Notes under the pieces: generated by a model
The model's input: only the letters and a program-made list of their open reading frames with translations
Told to the model about the DNA's origin: nothing
Database searches by the model: none
Shown here: piece by piece, positions 25,042 to 36,525 of the stretch
How the letters are laid out: every line of letters starts with the position of its first letter
How positions within the stretch are numbered: the stretch's first letter is position 1
Made by a program: the position numbers and the translations under genes
Source: Phaeosaccion multiseriatum
Taxonomy: Eukaryota; Ochrophyta, other classes
Reading direction: 5' to 3'
Length of the DNA: 64,000 bases
NCBI GenBank assembly: GCA_965112735.1
Contig: OZ218952.1
Location: forward strand, 3,782,001 to 3,846,000

Positions 25042-27391
25042 ATGGGTACCCAACCTCATCAGCAACAGGATGTGGTGCAGGATCAGGGGCAGCAGCAGCA
25101 GCAGCAGCAGCGGCGGCGGCGGCATCAGTCGAGGAGGAGGAGAAAGAGGGGAGAAGAAATTGGGGCGAAGACCTTGCGGCAATGGCTGGTAGAGGAGCCA
25201 TTCTCACTGGCCATGTCTTCCTCCTTTCTCGGAATGTTCTGCCACACAGGGGTGCTGGCTGCCCTGCTTGAGAATGGGCTTATTCCAGTTCAGGTAAAGT
25301 CCAAAGATGAGGAAGTGAGGCGCAAATACCAATTCGGCCTTCCCATCCCCACTGCAGCAGCTTCCGTCTGATATTTTCTGGTACAACTCTTGCTACAACC
25401 CTCCTACCACTCAGGTTTCAGGCAGCTCCGCCGGGGCACTCGTTGCTGCGCTGTGGGCCGCTACGCTTGACATTGGGTATATGGAAGAGGTGTTCACTCA
25501 TTTAGACAGGTGAGAGAGGGAGAGGAAATGTTCATGATGCGTCAATTGGGAAAGCGGGGAAGCTGCACGTACCCCATTCATTCCCTGCAATGCTTGTTGC
25601 GTCCAGAGGGCAATCAATCGACAATGGCCCTGTGTGTGTGCCCCTGTGATTGTGTGTGATACGCTGCGTGTTCGATCCTCTCATTCTCCCAATGAACTCC
25701 TTTCTTCCCCCCCACCCCTCTCCTTTCGATCTCTATGGCGCTCACCAACAGAAACATGCTCTACGCAGCGTCTCTCTTCTCTGCCAATCGTCTACCTGGC
25801 CTGGTCAACACACACAAGTCTGTGGAGGCCTTCTTCGCGCTCTACTTCCCACATCTGCTGCCTTCCTTCCCAAACGCTCCGACGGTGCCACCACCACCAG
25901 CAGCAGCAGTCAAACCAACTCCTGACTCCAAGCGCCTGGAAACACCAGGACCAACACCAACACCACCCCCATCACCATCACCTCCACCCCCACCACGCAC
26001 GACGCCCTTCTCTCTGCAGGACTGCAAGGCCGTGCCTCTCTTTGTCTCTGCCTGCGACGTGTTACGCGGCCGCTTGCGAGTCTTCTCCCCGCAGCTGAGC
26101 CCCAGCATGAGCCTGGTGGAGGCCGTGGCGGCGAGCTGTGCCGTGCCGTTTCTGTTCAAGCCCGTGTGGGTGGAGGGGAGGCCCTATTGGGACGGTTTTA
26201 TGGGAGATGTGGCGGGGTTAGGGGGACTGCTGCCGAGGAGGAATGAGAGCGGTGGTGGCAGCAGCAGCAGCAGCAGCAACGATGGGGGCAGTGGGAGCAC
26301 AAGTGCAGCAGCGGGCCGGGTTCTCTATCACCACGTGAGTTGTGTTTGAAGGGGGCAGAGGACAGAGGAAGGAGGTTACAGAGAGAGTGAGGGGGGGGGG
26401 GGTGAATTGGGTTCGCGGTGGATGGATGGACGGCCAGGAGGGAAGAGAGATGACGTGCTTGCGCTTGAGCTTTCCAGGCCCCGAACAAGGCTTGCCTCTC
26501 AAGTTCCCTACACCTGTCAGCAAACACCATGCATCGCTTCTCGAACCTACAAGGTGTACCTACGAATCCACATGAGCCCTCCCTCCCTGTAAGCGGTTGG
26601 CCCGAAGCAACCTAACGTTGACGGCAACGAGCATCCTCCCTCTTCCCCTCCTCAGGCGACCAGCACCCCGCTGGCCTTCACCAAGAGAGCAAGCTTCGGA
26701 GCCAATATACAGACCTTGAGGATTCACGGTGCGCATCGGGCAGGCTGAATTCTATGGTTTTCCCCCCATCTTTTGGATCATGCCTCTCCCCTCTCTCCTC
26801 GCTTCCTTTGATTTCACTCTCCCTCTCTCATTCATTCGTCTCTCTCCCCTCCAAGTTCTTTGATGGGGCCTGGGTCAGGAAATGCTGTTCTTGGCAGTCC
26901 GCGGTTTCGATGCTCTCTCCGCCTCTATACGCACACACACGCACGCACATTCCCCACCACTAGCTACCCCTTGCGTATCCCCATCTCTCCTTTGCTCTGC
27001 TGCCGCTGCTGCTGCTACTGCGGGTGCACGCGCGGACACGCCTCCCTCCGCCTCTGCTCCTCCATCCCACCACTCAGGTCTCCCCTACCTCCACCCCTGG
27101 GGGCTCCACCAAGGCCTGGGTCAAAGAGCCATGCGGGACGCCAAGGCAGCGACCACCGCCGCTCTGGACATGCCCCTGTGCGCTTCGCAGGTGGTGCAGA
27201 TGTGGGTCGGGGGAGAGGAGGGTGGGGGGAGGAGGAGGAAGAGGAGGAGGAGGAGCGCTACTTCCACCACCCAAGAGCTCGACTGTAGGCTGCGAGGAAG
27301 GACGGAAGGAAGGAAGTCAATGTATGACTTTTGTAAGGGTCTTTGTCTTCGTCGCTACTACCACCCGCGTCGGCCGAGGCGTCTGCATTGA
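25042..27391 (+). CDS. Patatin-like phospholipase (about 438 aa, 5 exons)
   Basis: Patatin-like proteins are Ser-Asp dyad lipid acyl hydrolases. Exons 25042-25293, 25415-25509, 25752-26334, 26656-26728 and 27078-27391 join in phase. Family features in order: FSLAMSSSFLGMFCHTGVLA, the nucleophile elbow VSGSSAGALVAALWAA (GxSxG), LPGLVNTHKSVEAFFALYF, AVPLFVSACDVLRGRLRVFS, VEAVAASCAVPFLFKPVWV, the Asp motif as WDGFMGDVAGL (DG-F instead of the usual DG-G/A), LYHH, then QTLRIHGLPYLHPWGL and AMRDAKAATTAALD. The order and wording recall bacterial patatin-like proteins. A Pro/Thr-rich insert follows LLPSFP. Exon 1 begins with a Gln/Arg-rich stretch and may continue upstream to an acceptor at 25011, so the start is uncertain. 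The C-terminal 40 residues after MPLCASQ are basic low complexity and may be mis-spliced. Confidence 0.82.
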
Positions 27392-27628
27392 GGCCCACGG
27401 CGTCGTGAAGGAGCACAAAGCCAAGCCAAGCCAAGCCTTTTGGGGTGGGGTTGGAGGAGGGGTGCGAGACGGGTGCTTGCCGGGGGAGGAAGGTCCGACA
27501 GAGGGTTTCCGGCTGGACGCGCTCGCGATGTAGATGGTGGAGAGCGCCTGGACCCTCCTCCACCCCTGTGGCACCTCGTCGCTCTCCCGCATGAGCCTCA
27601 CCATCGGGGAGCAGTATTCTCCGGGGTC

Positions 27629-28010
27629 GCGTGGTTGGCGACGACGTGAGGACTCGGCAACTGTTCAACAACCTCATGAGCAACGCATCACAGCTCACAA
27701 CGTACGGCTCCAGCGACGTCTTTCTGGACGCTGAATAGACGAGCAGCAGCAGTGAGTCCGAGGCCGTGATGACTTCCTCCCTGTACGCGACACTGGCACC
27801 GGGATGGCACCTGACGCGGTCGAGCGCCTCTTCAAACACTTTGGTCCAGGTGCACGACAGCGCTACTGCCAATGCACAGCAGGGTACTGGCCTGGGGCTG
27901 GCCATCTCCACCGCCTTTCTGAGGCCATGGGAGGAGAATCGGGGGATGTGACCTACTCGTCGGTGTTGGGCAAAGGGTCAGAGTTTCGCTACACCTTTCA
28001 CGTGGAACGA
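27629..28010 (+). pseudogene. Frameshifted histidine-kinase ATPase-domain remnant
   Basis: Fragments of a HATPase_c domain appear in order but in different frames. The N box is RVVGDDVRTRQLFNNLMSNA (ending at a TAG near 27738). Next is the G1/F region DTGTGMAPDAVERLFKHFGP. Then, one frame over, comes the G2 region QVHDSATANAQQGTGLGLAI. Finally, back in the earlier frame, is SEAMGGESGDVTYSSVLGKG followed by SEFRYTFHV. No intron-sized gaps separate the frame changes, so single-base indels are the simplest reading. No histidine (H-box) domain or receiver is seen nearby. It could also reflect sequencing error in a real gene, but the stop plus two frame changes argue for decay. Confidence 0.72.
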
Positions 28011-28408
28011 AAGCTTTGCGAGGCTACCACTATGGCCCATCGGCGAGTGTACACAGAGATCACATTGCTTGTACGAATGGAAGGAGAGGCACTCATCCCA
28101 CCCAGTGAAGAGGGCACAGCCTACGTCCGGATCGGCGGCGAGCGCGACTCCGAGGGAAGGAGGAGTTGAGAAGGGGCAATGGAGAAGCTACCCCCCCCCT
28201 TTTGTACTATACCACGCACGCTACTGGATGCGGAACACTCACTTCCTTGTTCCTTTGGGCGGTTCTTGACAACCAAAAAAAACAACTACAGTAGTTATAA
28301 AAGTAATTTGAAAGGGAACCGTGGTTTCCGACGCGTTGTGAGCTGTGTGTGAGCACGACGCCCAATCCAGAGAGAGGGAGAGATTTTTCCCTGCGCACAC
28401 GGAGAACA
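28011..28408. other. Gap before SGF29, nothing recognised
   Basis: This stretch follows the kinase remnant. The remnant's last frame stays open to about 28169. From 28190 there is a C-run and an AT-richer segment (28270-28320), the likely upstream region of SGF29. No other feature is seen. Confidence 0.45.
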
Positions 28409-31055
28409 ATGGTGGACTTCCATAAGCTGGACGTGAGTGAGCGGAAGTGCTTCTGCAGGCAGCAGGTTTTGTGTAAAGGCTTGTCTGTACCAGGCCCAAC
28501 GTTGTGGAGACGGCAGATCCCCGTTAAAACACCCGGAGTACTCGCTCAACCTAACCACCTGTGTGCTCTCTCGTCTCCTCTCTCTTGTGGCCGCAGGAGA
28601 GGGCCCTATGGACGTACATTGGCCATCATGGTATACAGCGAATCAAGCGCGATGCGAGCCAGCAAGACTTGGCCGAGGCAGTAACACGGTGAGTGGGCCA
28701 TAGCAGTAAGAGCCTCCACACACATGCAGTAGGAGCAAACAGCGCCTCCCAGCCATAGCCTGCCCATTTTTCTTTGTCCGTCGTGGCCGCGCATCGCGTG
28801 TTCCTCTTTGAGCTTTCCTCCTCACCTTGCGACCCAGGCAAAAGAAACACAGAATGGAAGGGGAAAGGAGAGAAAAAGAAAGAGCAACAACTGTTCTGTG
28901 GAGAGAGAGAAGGGGGCCTCGGCCAGCGGCTGCTGGCGCCTGGCCGCTGTGCTAGGACAAATGCATGGGGCAGGGGGGGCACCGCTGTGGCTCATGCGTT
29001 CGGATAGAAGACCCCCTCTGGGGGAAAGGGAGGGGCGTGGCTCTGGGCCCTCTCCAAGCCTTTCTCTTCCTCCTGGCCCGCCACTTGGAGTAACTACTGC
29101 CGCACTATCCTCCATGCTTACTGCTGTCCTTTGAGCTCCCATACGACCCGCTTGCCCGTGGTTTACTTGCTGTGGAGTCTCCTTAAAAATGCCCGGCATG
29201 CAAACACGGTGGAAACACTTCCCCCCCGGACAACCCCCCTCTCAACTGCTTGTAGCAGCACGCACTCTTACCGCCCTCCTCTCTCAACGGCTTGTAGCAG
29301 CACGCACTCTGACCGCCCTCCTCCCTCTGCCCTTACTGCTGCTCCGCGTATGTGTCCTGTATCTGTCTCTGCAATCCTCTCGTGCCTGTGAACAAGGCAC
29401 TTCAACGACTGGCAAGTCGATGAGGAGTCCATCGTTACCAACTTTTGTCTCAGCGGGAGGGGCGGCTCCAGCAGCAACAGGGAGCTCTTGGGGGCCTCCT
29501 CCTCCTCCTCTGTTCCCCGCCGCCGAAAGAGGACGGAGTTTAGTCCATATGGACAGCACGGGCACGCGGCAGGAGGAGGAGAGGGGGGAGGAGGAGGGGG
29601 AGGGGCCAAGCACCAGAGACTGCACTCTCCGAGAGGAGGAGGCGGGATGGCAGTGGATGGAAGGTCGCTGGGGAGGCACACCTTCCTGCGACCAGGGGAG
29701 CAGGTGCGGTGCCGAGGGTGGTCTGGGTGGGTGTTTCATTGGCGTTTGGTTTGTTTCGTCTCTGGGGCTCTCGTTTTGTTCTTGCCTTCCCTTGCCCGTT
29801 GCCCTTTCTCTCCCTCTGTCTCTTTCTCTCTCTCTCTGTAATACACACTCGTCTCTCACGGTCTACCTCACTCGCTCTTTCCCCTTTCTCTTCTCCCTCC
29901 CCCCACCCACACACACGCTCTCGCACACGCACATACACAGGTGGCTGCCAAGGTGAGCCCTGGCGATGAGAACGGGTGCTGGATCCTTGCCAGAATTGTG
30001 CAATTCTTCAGGTGAGGTTCTGAGAGTCCATACGCTCCCGCTGTTATATGTTCCGTGGTGACACCCCACCCATCGACTCCAAAAGAATCCCCTGCAACCT
30101 CCTTGCTCACTTCCCTCCGTCTCGGTCCCTCTTCCTCCTCTTTTTCTCCCTCCACCCATGTCGACGACCCCACCCACCCCACCCTCCCTCCCTCCCTCCG
30201 TCTACCCTTAGCACCCTGGACCGCTATGAGGTTGCGGACGAAGACGATGCCTCTCGCCGCGTGATTGTGTCTGCCCAGAGCGTGCTGGAGCTCCACGACG
30301 GTCACGAGGGACTCCAGAAGGGGGAGGATGTGCTGGCCATGTTCCCAGAGACCACCTCCTTCTACCGCGGAAAGGTACGAGTATGTAATCTATATGCATC
30401 TCCTCCTCCTTCCTCCTCCTCCTCCTCCTCCTCCTCCTCCTCCTCCTCCTCCTCCTCCTCCTCCTCCTCCTCCTCCTCCTCCTCCTCCTCCTCCTCCTCC
30501 TCCTCCTCCTCCTCCTCCTCCTCCTCCTCCTCCTCCTCCTCCTCCTCCTCCTCCTCCTCCTCCTCCTCCTCCTCCTCCTCCTCCTCCTCCTCCTCCTCCT
30601 CCTCCTCCTCCTCCTCTCCTCCTCCTCCTCCTCCTCCTCCTCCTCCTCCTCCTCCTCTCCTCCTCCTCCTCCTCCTCCTCCTTCTCCTCCTCCTCCTCCT
30701 CCTCCTCCTCCTCCTCCTCCTCCTCCTCCTCTCTCGCCCCATTCCACCCCACCCCTCTCCCTCCTCCCTCACCTTTCCCCCCCCCCCCCTTCGTCCCCCC
30801 GCCCAACCCGAACGAACCCCCATTCCAACCCCACCCAAGGTGAGCAAGCCCGTGAAGCGTGGCTCAAGCGAATGCACCGTGCAATTCGAGGACGACGAGG
30901 AGGGGGGAAGGACGCCACACCGAAAGATTAACGTCCGTTACGTCATGAGAGGGCATCGCAACCCCATGTGCGGCCACTCGAGCGGGTCGTCGCCCTCCTC
31001 TTCCCCGTCTCGCTCCTTGTCCTTCAACTCTACAATGCCCTCTTACGGGTCGTGA
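28409..31055 (+). CDS. SGF29: SGF29-like SAGA-associated factor with tandem Tudor domain (271 aa, 6 exons)
   Basis: SGF29 binds H3K4me2/3 through a C-terminal double Tudor domain and links the SAGA/ADA acetyltransferase module to active promoters. Exons 28409-28432, 28597-28688, 29454-29703, 29941-30011, 30212-30374 and 30840-31055 join in phase. The Tudor part is clear: FLRPGEQVAAKVSPGDENG, CWILARIVQFF, RYEVADEDD, VLAMFPETTSFYRGK and CTVQFEDDEEGG, matching the family's WILA-x-V, YEVDD, LYPQTTCFYRA and VLFEDD sequence. The N-terminal helical region is short (ERALWTYIGHHGIQRIKRDA) and the middle is Ser/Gly-rich with a basic patch VPRRRKRTEF. The family's final ...RYVVACK appears as VRYVMRGHR, followed by a Ser-rich tail. 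Exon 1 encodes only eight residues. Exon 3 is the least certain junction; its phase fits. Confidence 0.85.
29239..29322 (+). repeat. Two tandem 42-bp units in SGF29 intron 2
   Basis: CTCTCAACTGCTTGTAGCAG and the next 22 bases are repeated immediately with two substitutions (T to G). Confidence 0.85.
30397..30731 (+). repeat. Very long (CCT)n array in SGF29 intron 5
   Basis: About 110 CCT units span about 335 bp with only a few slips (CTCTCCTCC at about 30614 and 30654, CTTCTCC at about 30681). It fills most of the last intron (30375-30839) between a GTACGA donor and an AAG acceptor, and acts as an oversized polypyrimidine tract. Confidence 0.95.
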
Positions 31056-31921
31056 TTGGTTTGTGGTGGTTTGGTTTGGATTGTGGATGGGATGGCAATG
31101 GACGGGATGGGATGGCAGTGGATGGGATGTTTGTGCGGGGGGTTTGCGGTACGTGGGCTGGCAGTGGGGTAATTCACAAATCCACAGCAGTGGGGGAAAG
31201 CAAGCCACACGCGGCACCACTGTGGGGTAGAGAGTTGCATGGCGATCAGTAGGGCTGTGTGCAGGGGAGTGCTTCTCGCGGCGCCGAAACAGTCGAGAAG
31301 GAGCAGTAGCAGGACCGCCCATGCACAAAGAAGAGCAGAGAGGGAGTGGGGGAGGGAGAAAAAGAGAGGAGATAGAGAGAGAGGGAGGGAGGGGGAGGGG
31401 GAGAGAGAGAGCGAGGGCATAAAGGCAAGCAAAGCAGCGTGTTTAATGCTGTTTTCGGTGGGTTATTTCCATCTCTTGTTGTGTTGTTTATAGGCTGTGT
31501 TGGGTCAGTGGGTTAAGGTTGTACTTACGTGTATCTGTTGTAGTATTTTAAAAAATAAAGAGGGGGGGGCATACGGACGGGGCCGGAGCGAGGGGATTGT
31601 ACACGCGGCCCCCCTCACGCACACATAACGCGTATTTTATGGTATGTAAAGTTGTGAATCCCCGTACAATGGGATGATTCATTATGAATAGTATTCCTCT
31701 TTCTTGTGGAGAGTACGGTAGGAGAGACATATCAAGAGTGAGCCTCCATCCATCCATCCATAGTGCCTGACCCTGACCCCAGGTACCAGCCTACATGCAG
31801 CCGCATTCACTGCCATCCCGTAAGGCAGCAGGCGGGTCCTACATTGGCTAGGGGAGAGCTCTCTCTCTCCGACAGATGGTGGATGTATATTTAATCGCTT
31901 ACTTACAACACCGCTCAATGG
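31056..31921. other. Convergent 3' region of SGF29 and the AT-hook gene
   Basis: It contains GGATGGGATGGCAGTGGATG-type direct repeats at 31081-31130, purine-rich GAGAGA sequence at 31340-31410, and an AT-rich segment with AAATAAAG at 31550-31560, a plausible polyadenylation signal (AATAAA). No supported coding region. Confidence 0.55.
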
Positions 31922-33049
31922 TCACATGTCGGCAAACTGGAACTCCAGCCCCTTGAACCCCCCCTGCTCATTCAGCCCCCCCAGCCACTGGAACAAGCCG
32001 TCCATCTTCGCTAGCTTACCGCCGTCCACTTCTATCCATCCGTCCACAGCCTCCGCGCCAGCGCGTCGAACGCTCTTGAGCTCCCGCCTTCTCTCCCAGT
32101 CCACTACCCGCTTCCTCCTCTGCCCCGTTGCCTGGTCCAGGTAGTGGTCGATCATGAGCTCTGTGCCCGAGGACAGGGTCAGGCACAAGCCCTCCCCTTC
32201 CTCCTCCTTCCTCTTCTCCTCCTCCTCCTCCTCCTCGTCCTCCACCACCACAACCTCATCCTCCCCCTCCTTGTCCTTCTGCTGCTCTCCAGGAGGAGGG
32301 CGCAAGACAAACTTGACCTCCGAAAGCTTTCTCGCCTTAACACCAATGGTGCCTCCTTCCTCGGCGGCTTTGCAGGCCCGGCGCCATACCTCCTGTACCG
32401 ATCTTCCCTCGGTGGCCTCCCCCGCTACTGCAATCACCTGGCCAACCTCTCTCAGCCGCCCCGGGAGGAGTGCAAGCACACCGCGAACCACACCTCCCCG
32501 ACCGTCCTCCCACTCGCCAGCAAAAAACAGATCTCGGGAGGGCTCATCCACCACCTCGGGGGCGGCTGCCCCGACAGGATTGTGAGAGACAGAGAATGAG
32601 GAGGAGGAGGCGCCGGAGTCCGAAGACGAGTAGGACGAGGACGATGCCGAAGATGCTGATCTCCGCCGAAACGACGTCGATTCGTCACTGTGGACTCCCC
32701 TATCTTTTTCTTCTCTCCTGTCTCCTCCTCTCTCCCCTCCTCGTCCTCTGCCGCCACCACCATCGCTGCCACCACCATCTTTCCGAGGTCTCCCTCTCTT
32801 CCTCTTCGTTCTCACACTACTGTCGCCTCCATGCGGAAGCTCCACGGGGGTGGGGTTGGCAGAGGTGGTGCTCGTGCTCCTCTGCATGCCTCCTCTTGAG
32901 CTCTGAGTGCCTCCTCTCCCCCCTCTTCCTCTCCCTCTCCCTCTTCCTCGACCTCGTCCTCCTCCTCTGCTGCTTGCAGCCTCACTGGCATTCATCTTAT
33001 CCTTCTTCTTCGATCCACTACCCGCAGTACTAGTAGTAGTAGTAGTAGT

Positions 33050-33088
<39 letters not shown>

Positions 33089-33503
33089 AGCACCTTTCTT
33101 GTTTTGCTTTGGTAAAGGTTTATCGCTGTTCAGATCCAGAGCAGCCCGTGCCGCTTTTTTGCGGCCCTCTAAGCTTCGGAGATTCTCATCTGGGGCGGCC
33201 TGTCGTTACGATTTTTCAAGGTGAGAAGAAAGAGAGAAATGGCAGATATTAGAAAATTGGTTGGTTGATTGAAGGGAGGGAAACACGCCAGCGCCGTCCC
33301 AGTTTCACCTCTCTCATCCTATACGTGGCTTGGTCAAACGCCAAGGCACGAGCCTCCTCGGTGGGCCGCGAACCGTCCGCGAGGACTGTATCGACGAGGA
33401 TCTTTTTCATCTGTGGGCGAGTGAGGCCGACCTCGTTCATGTTGAGCACCATGGTCAAGAGCTCCTTCCCCCCCTCTCCCTTCCCTCCTCCCTGACGCGC
33501 CAT
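31922..33503 (-). CDS. AT-hook/RGG nuclear protein, hypothetical (490 aa, 2 exons)
   Basis: No named family recognised. Minus-strand exons 33309-33503 and 31922-33199 join in phase. The N-terminus (about residues 1-65) looks folded and helical: ELLTMVLNMNEVGLTRPQMK, then KILVDTVLADGSRPTEEARA. It then becomes low complexity: poly-Ala/poly-Thr encoded by (CAG)n and (TAG)n on the plus strand, an RG/RGG box (GRGRGRGRGRGRGG), one canonical AT-hook (KRKRGRPRKD), and Ser-rich sequence. The C-terminal part is again ordered: RDLFFAGEWEDGRGGVVRGV, LALLPGRLREVGQVIAVAGE, then after an acidic insert GTELMIDHYLDQATGQRRKR and a final Trp-containing region ending EFQFADM. RGG plus AT-hook suggests binding to nucleic acid in the nucleus. 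It is head-to-head with the kinesin gene. Confidence 0.72.
33029..33085. repeat. (TAG)n-(CAG)n array inside a coding exon
   Basis: About 8 TAG units run into about 11 CAG units on the plus strand; on the minus strand they encode poly-Ala followed by poly-Thr in the AT-hook protein. Confidence 0.9.
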
Positions 33504-33920
33504 CCTCTTTGTGCAGGGGCTTCCCTTCCGCCCAGCCCCTTCCACTTAGACACAAGAAAGATGGAGACCCTCCAAGGGGGACGAAGGATGTATGTATGGA
33601 GAGAGCGAGAGAGAGAGAGAGAGAGAGAGGCGGGAACGCAGATTCAATCCAGAGACCCAAAAAAAAAAAAAAAAAAAAGAGTTTCCGTTTCAGTTCTTTG
33701 TTGACTTCGACAAAATAGCGACACAGCTTGCCGTTGGAAAACAACATCAAACAATAGCAGCAGCAGCAGCGCAGAAGAAGAAGAAGAAGAAGAAGGAGAA
33801 GAAGAAGAAGAAGAAGAAGAAGAGAAGCAGCAGCAGCGATAAACCATATAAGGGGGGGGAGGAACTGTCGTCTTTTCAATTTTTTTAGTAGGAAAATCAC
33901 TAATACTGCCTCCGGAATGG
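33504..33920. promoter_or_regulatory. Divergent upstream region (AT-hook protein / kinesin)
   Basis: This 417-bp gap contains a (GA)n tract at 33600-33630, an A19 run at 33660-33678, and AAG triplet repeats at 33774-33825. These purine-rich tracts would be pyrimidine tracts for the minus-strand gene. No core promoter motif can be assigned. Confidence 0.4.
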
Positions 33921-36473
33921 ATGCGCTTGCTTCGCCAACGTAGCTCCCACACTCTACCTATTCTGTGTCGTGCTGCTGCAAACTCCCAGTGCGCATCTCC
34001 TAAACAAGACTTCGGCAGTCTGCCTGTCCCACTGCCCGAGAGGCAGCTGGAAGAGCAGGCAGCCAGGATACGTTTTAAGATGGACGCAGGCGTGCTGACC
34101 TTCGGCTTGTACAAGAAGGAGAGGCATCAGCAGCGGAAGCAGCAACGCAAGGCCAAGCGGGAGGCGCAGGAGAAGCTCTTAAGGGAGGAGAAGCATAAAC
34201 TACAAGAGTCGCTGCAAAGGAGAGAGGATGAGCTGCAGCGCCGTAAGATTGAGCTCGGGAAAGGGCGGCGGGAGCAGGAGGACAAGGAGCGACAGCACCT
34301 CCACCAAGCTGAGAAGCTCGTGAAACAAGCGGAGGAGAGGGAGCTACAGCGGCAGCGTCTCCACCGGGAGAGGGTTACGAAGGAGCACCAACAGAAACTG
34401 CTGCAACAGCAGGAGGGCAAGCTGCGGCGGGAGAGTCCGAACCACCCTGACGATGACAACGTCGAGGAAAGCGAGTGCTTGTCTCCCCTTGCTGGGTCGA
34501 TCTTCTGGCCCAACCTCCTAGAGCACCTGCCCGAGCCTCTCCTTTCTCTCCCCTTCCCCTCCTCTTCCTCTGTGTTGGCTACCATCTCCTCCTTGTCTCG
34601 AGCGGCGGAGCAGTGTGTGGAGAATGGACGCAGCTTCGTGGCCCCACATCTTGTCATCGGAGGCGGAGGCCGCAGGGATGCGTCGTCTTACGCCCCCGTG
34701 TACGGTACTGCAGCGGTGGCTGTGCTCGGTTGGTTGTTGGTGGGGGCCACCAGTCGCAAGTGGAGGGGCCGCCGCACGAGGCTCCCCAAAGGGGACAACA
34801 AAATCGTAGTCGGAGAGGACCAAGGGGCATCCGTGGTTGCGGCGGCGGCCAAGGCTGCATCGGCTGAAGCGGAGGGTGTGACAAGGGCAACGGCGGTGAA
34901 GGGGGTGAAGGAGACTGGAGCCGAAAGGCAAGAGAGCGCGACGGCGGATGGAGTGGAAGCATTTCACGACGAGGACGACGACGACGACGAGGACGATGAC
35001 GAGGAGGAGGAGGAGGAGGATGAAGGGCGAGAGGTGATGGTGTTTGTGGGGGGGGTGGGGGTGGAGGTGGTGGACGAGTTTGTTATGGCAATAGAACAGG
35101 AGGAGGAGGAGGATGAGGAGGGACTCGAAACGAATGAGGCCGGGGAGGGGACGACGGAGGATATGGTGGTGGTAGTGGAGGAGGAGGAGGCGGAGACCAA
35201 AGCCCGCCAGGAGATGGAGGCCCGTATTGCAGTTGTGGAGGAGGATCTCGAAGTACCGGTGGTGGAAGAGGACGAGGATGACAGGATTATAGACGAGGCT
35301 GGAGATGCGGTGGAGGTGGTAGGTATGGAGAGTGGCATTGTAGTGGATGAGGAGGAGCAAGGAGGCACACGCCGGGTGGAGGAGGGGGAGGGTGCACTGA
35401 ATGGTTCCGTGTGCAGCGTCATTGAGTCCATCAACGCCACCCTCGGCAGCATCAACATGCTCTGTGACATTGGAGGGGATGAAGCGGACGGACAGGGGCC
35501 GGGATCCGCCCAAGAGGAGGAGGACCGAGCGGTTCTGGGTTGGGGCGGAGCTGCGATGCCAGCAGAGGAGGAGGAGGAGGAGGCGAGGACGACGACGAGG
35601 AGGAGGGCACCCATTGCAGGAGGGAATGAGTCGGAGACCCTCAAGCAGAAGGTAGAGGAGGAGGAGGCGGTGGAGGGGCCACGGAAGGATGCCGGTGCTG
35701 ATGCCGGTGCTGATGCCGGTCCTGGCTTCGCTCTGCCCCGCGTCACGCTGCAGGCGAAGGGCATTTACGTGCCCCCCCCTCGGGTCAGCGAGGCCGAGAA
35801 AGATAGCGCAGAGAGGTTAAGCGGCGGCATTTGGAGGCGCATGGGTGCGGAGGTGGTGAGTAGCAATGAGGTGAGCAACAGCAGCAGCAGCAGCAGCAAC
35901 AACAACAACAACAACCACAACAAGGAGAATGAGCATCAGATGGTGAGCAACAGCAGTAACAAGGAGAATGAGTATGAGCAGGACAACAGGAGGCTTCTCG
36001 ATGAGCAGCACGACGTGGTTATCGAGTCCACCCCCCTCCACCAGAGACTACAGGGTCGGGGGGGGGCAGAGGCACAAGGAGCGGAAGACAACGCCGGCGA
36101 GGACAAGGCAGTTTCATTAATGAACTGCAGCGGCCTTAGCAGCCTTGGGACTGCCTCCACGGGACAGGCATCCGGCTGGGACGACAGTATCAGCAGTGAA
36201 GACATCCTCAATGCCAGCATGGGGGGGTTTGGCAGGGAGGAGGAGGAGGAGGAAGAGGAGGGTGGAGGTGGTGGTGTTGGTGGTTCGCCATCGTCGCCAG
36301 GTGAGGGCAGCAGCAGCCTGAGCAGCAGCGGCAGCGGCAGTACGAGCAAGGTGGATGCGCTGGAGGCCCTCGTCGCTGACTTGCAGGCCCGACTGCAGCG
36401 GCAGGAGGATCAGGAGCAGTTGGTGATTCAACAACAGAAGGAAGAGGGGAGGGTGGGCTCAACTGGAGACGCC

Positions 36474-36525
<52 letters not shown>

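Noticed and set aside
26860-27077. An extra patatin exon around 26878-27000
   Set aside because: Joining 26728 directly to 27078 restores the family sequence QTLRIHGLPYLHPW in phase, so the intervening frame is intronic.
27258-27911. A 217-residue minus-strand frame
   Set aside because: It is antisense to the histidine-kinase remnant, whose plus-strand motifs are specific; the minus frame has no family features.
30048-31055. Large frames coding poly-Ser, poly-Pro, poly-Glu and poly-Gly across the CCT array
   Set aside because: They are products of translating a triplet repeat in six frames; the array lies between a GTACGA donor and an AAG acceptor that join two Tudor exons in phase.
34964-35764. 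A Ser-rich minus-strand frame inside the kinesin gene
   Set aside because: It is the antisense of acidic GAG/GAC-rich coding sequence; the plus-strand frame is continuous with the kinesin.
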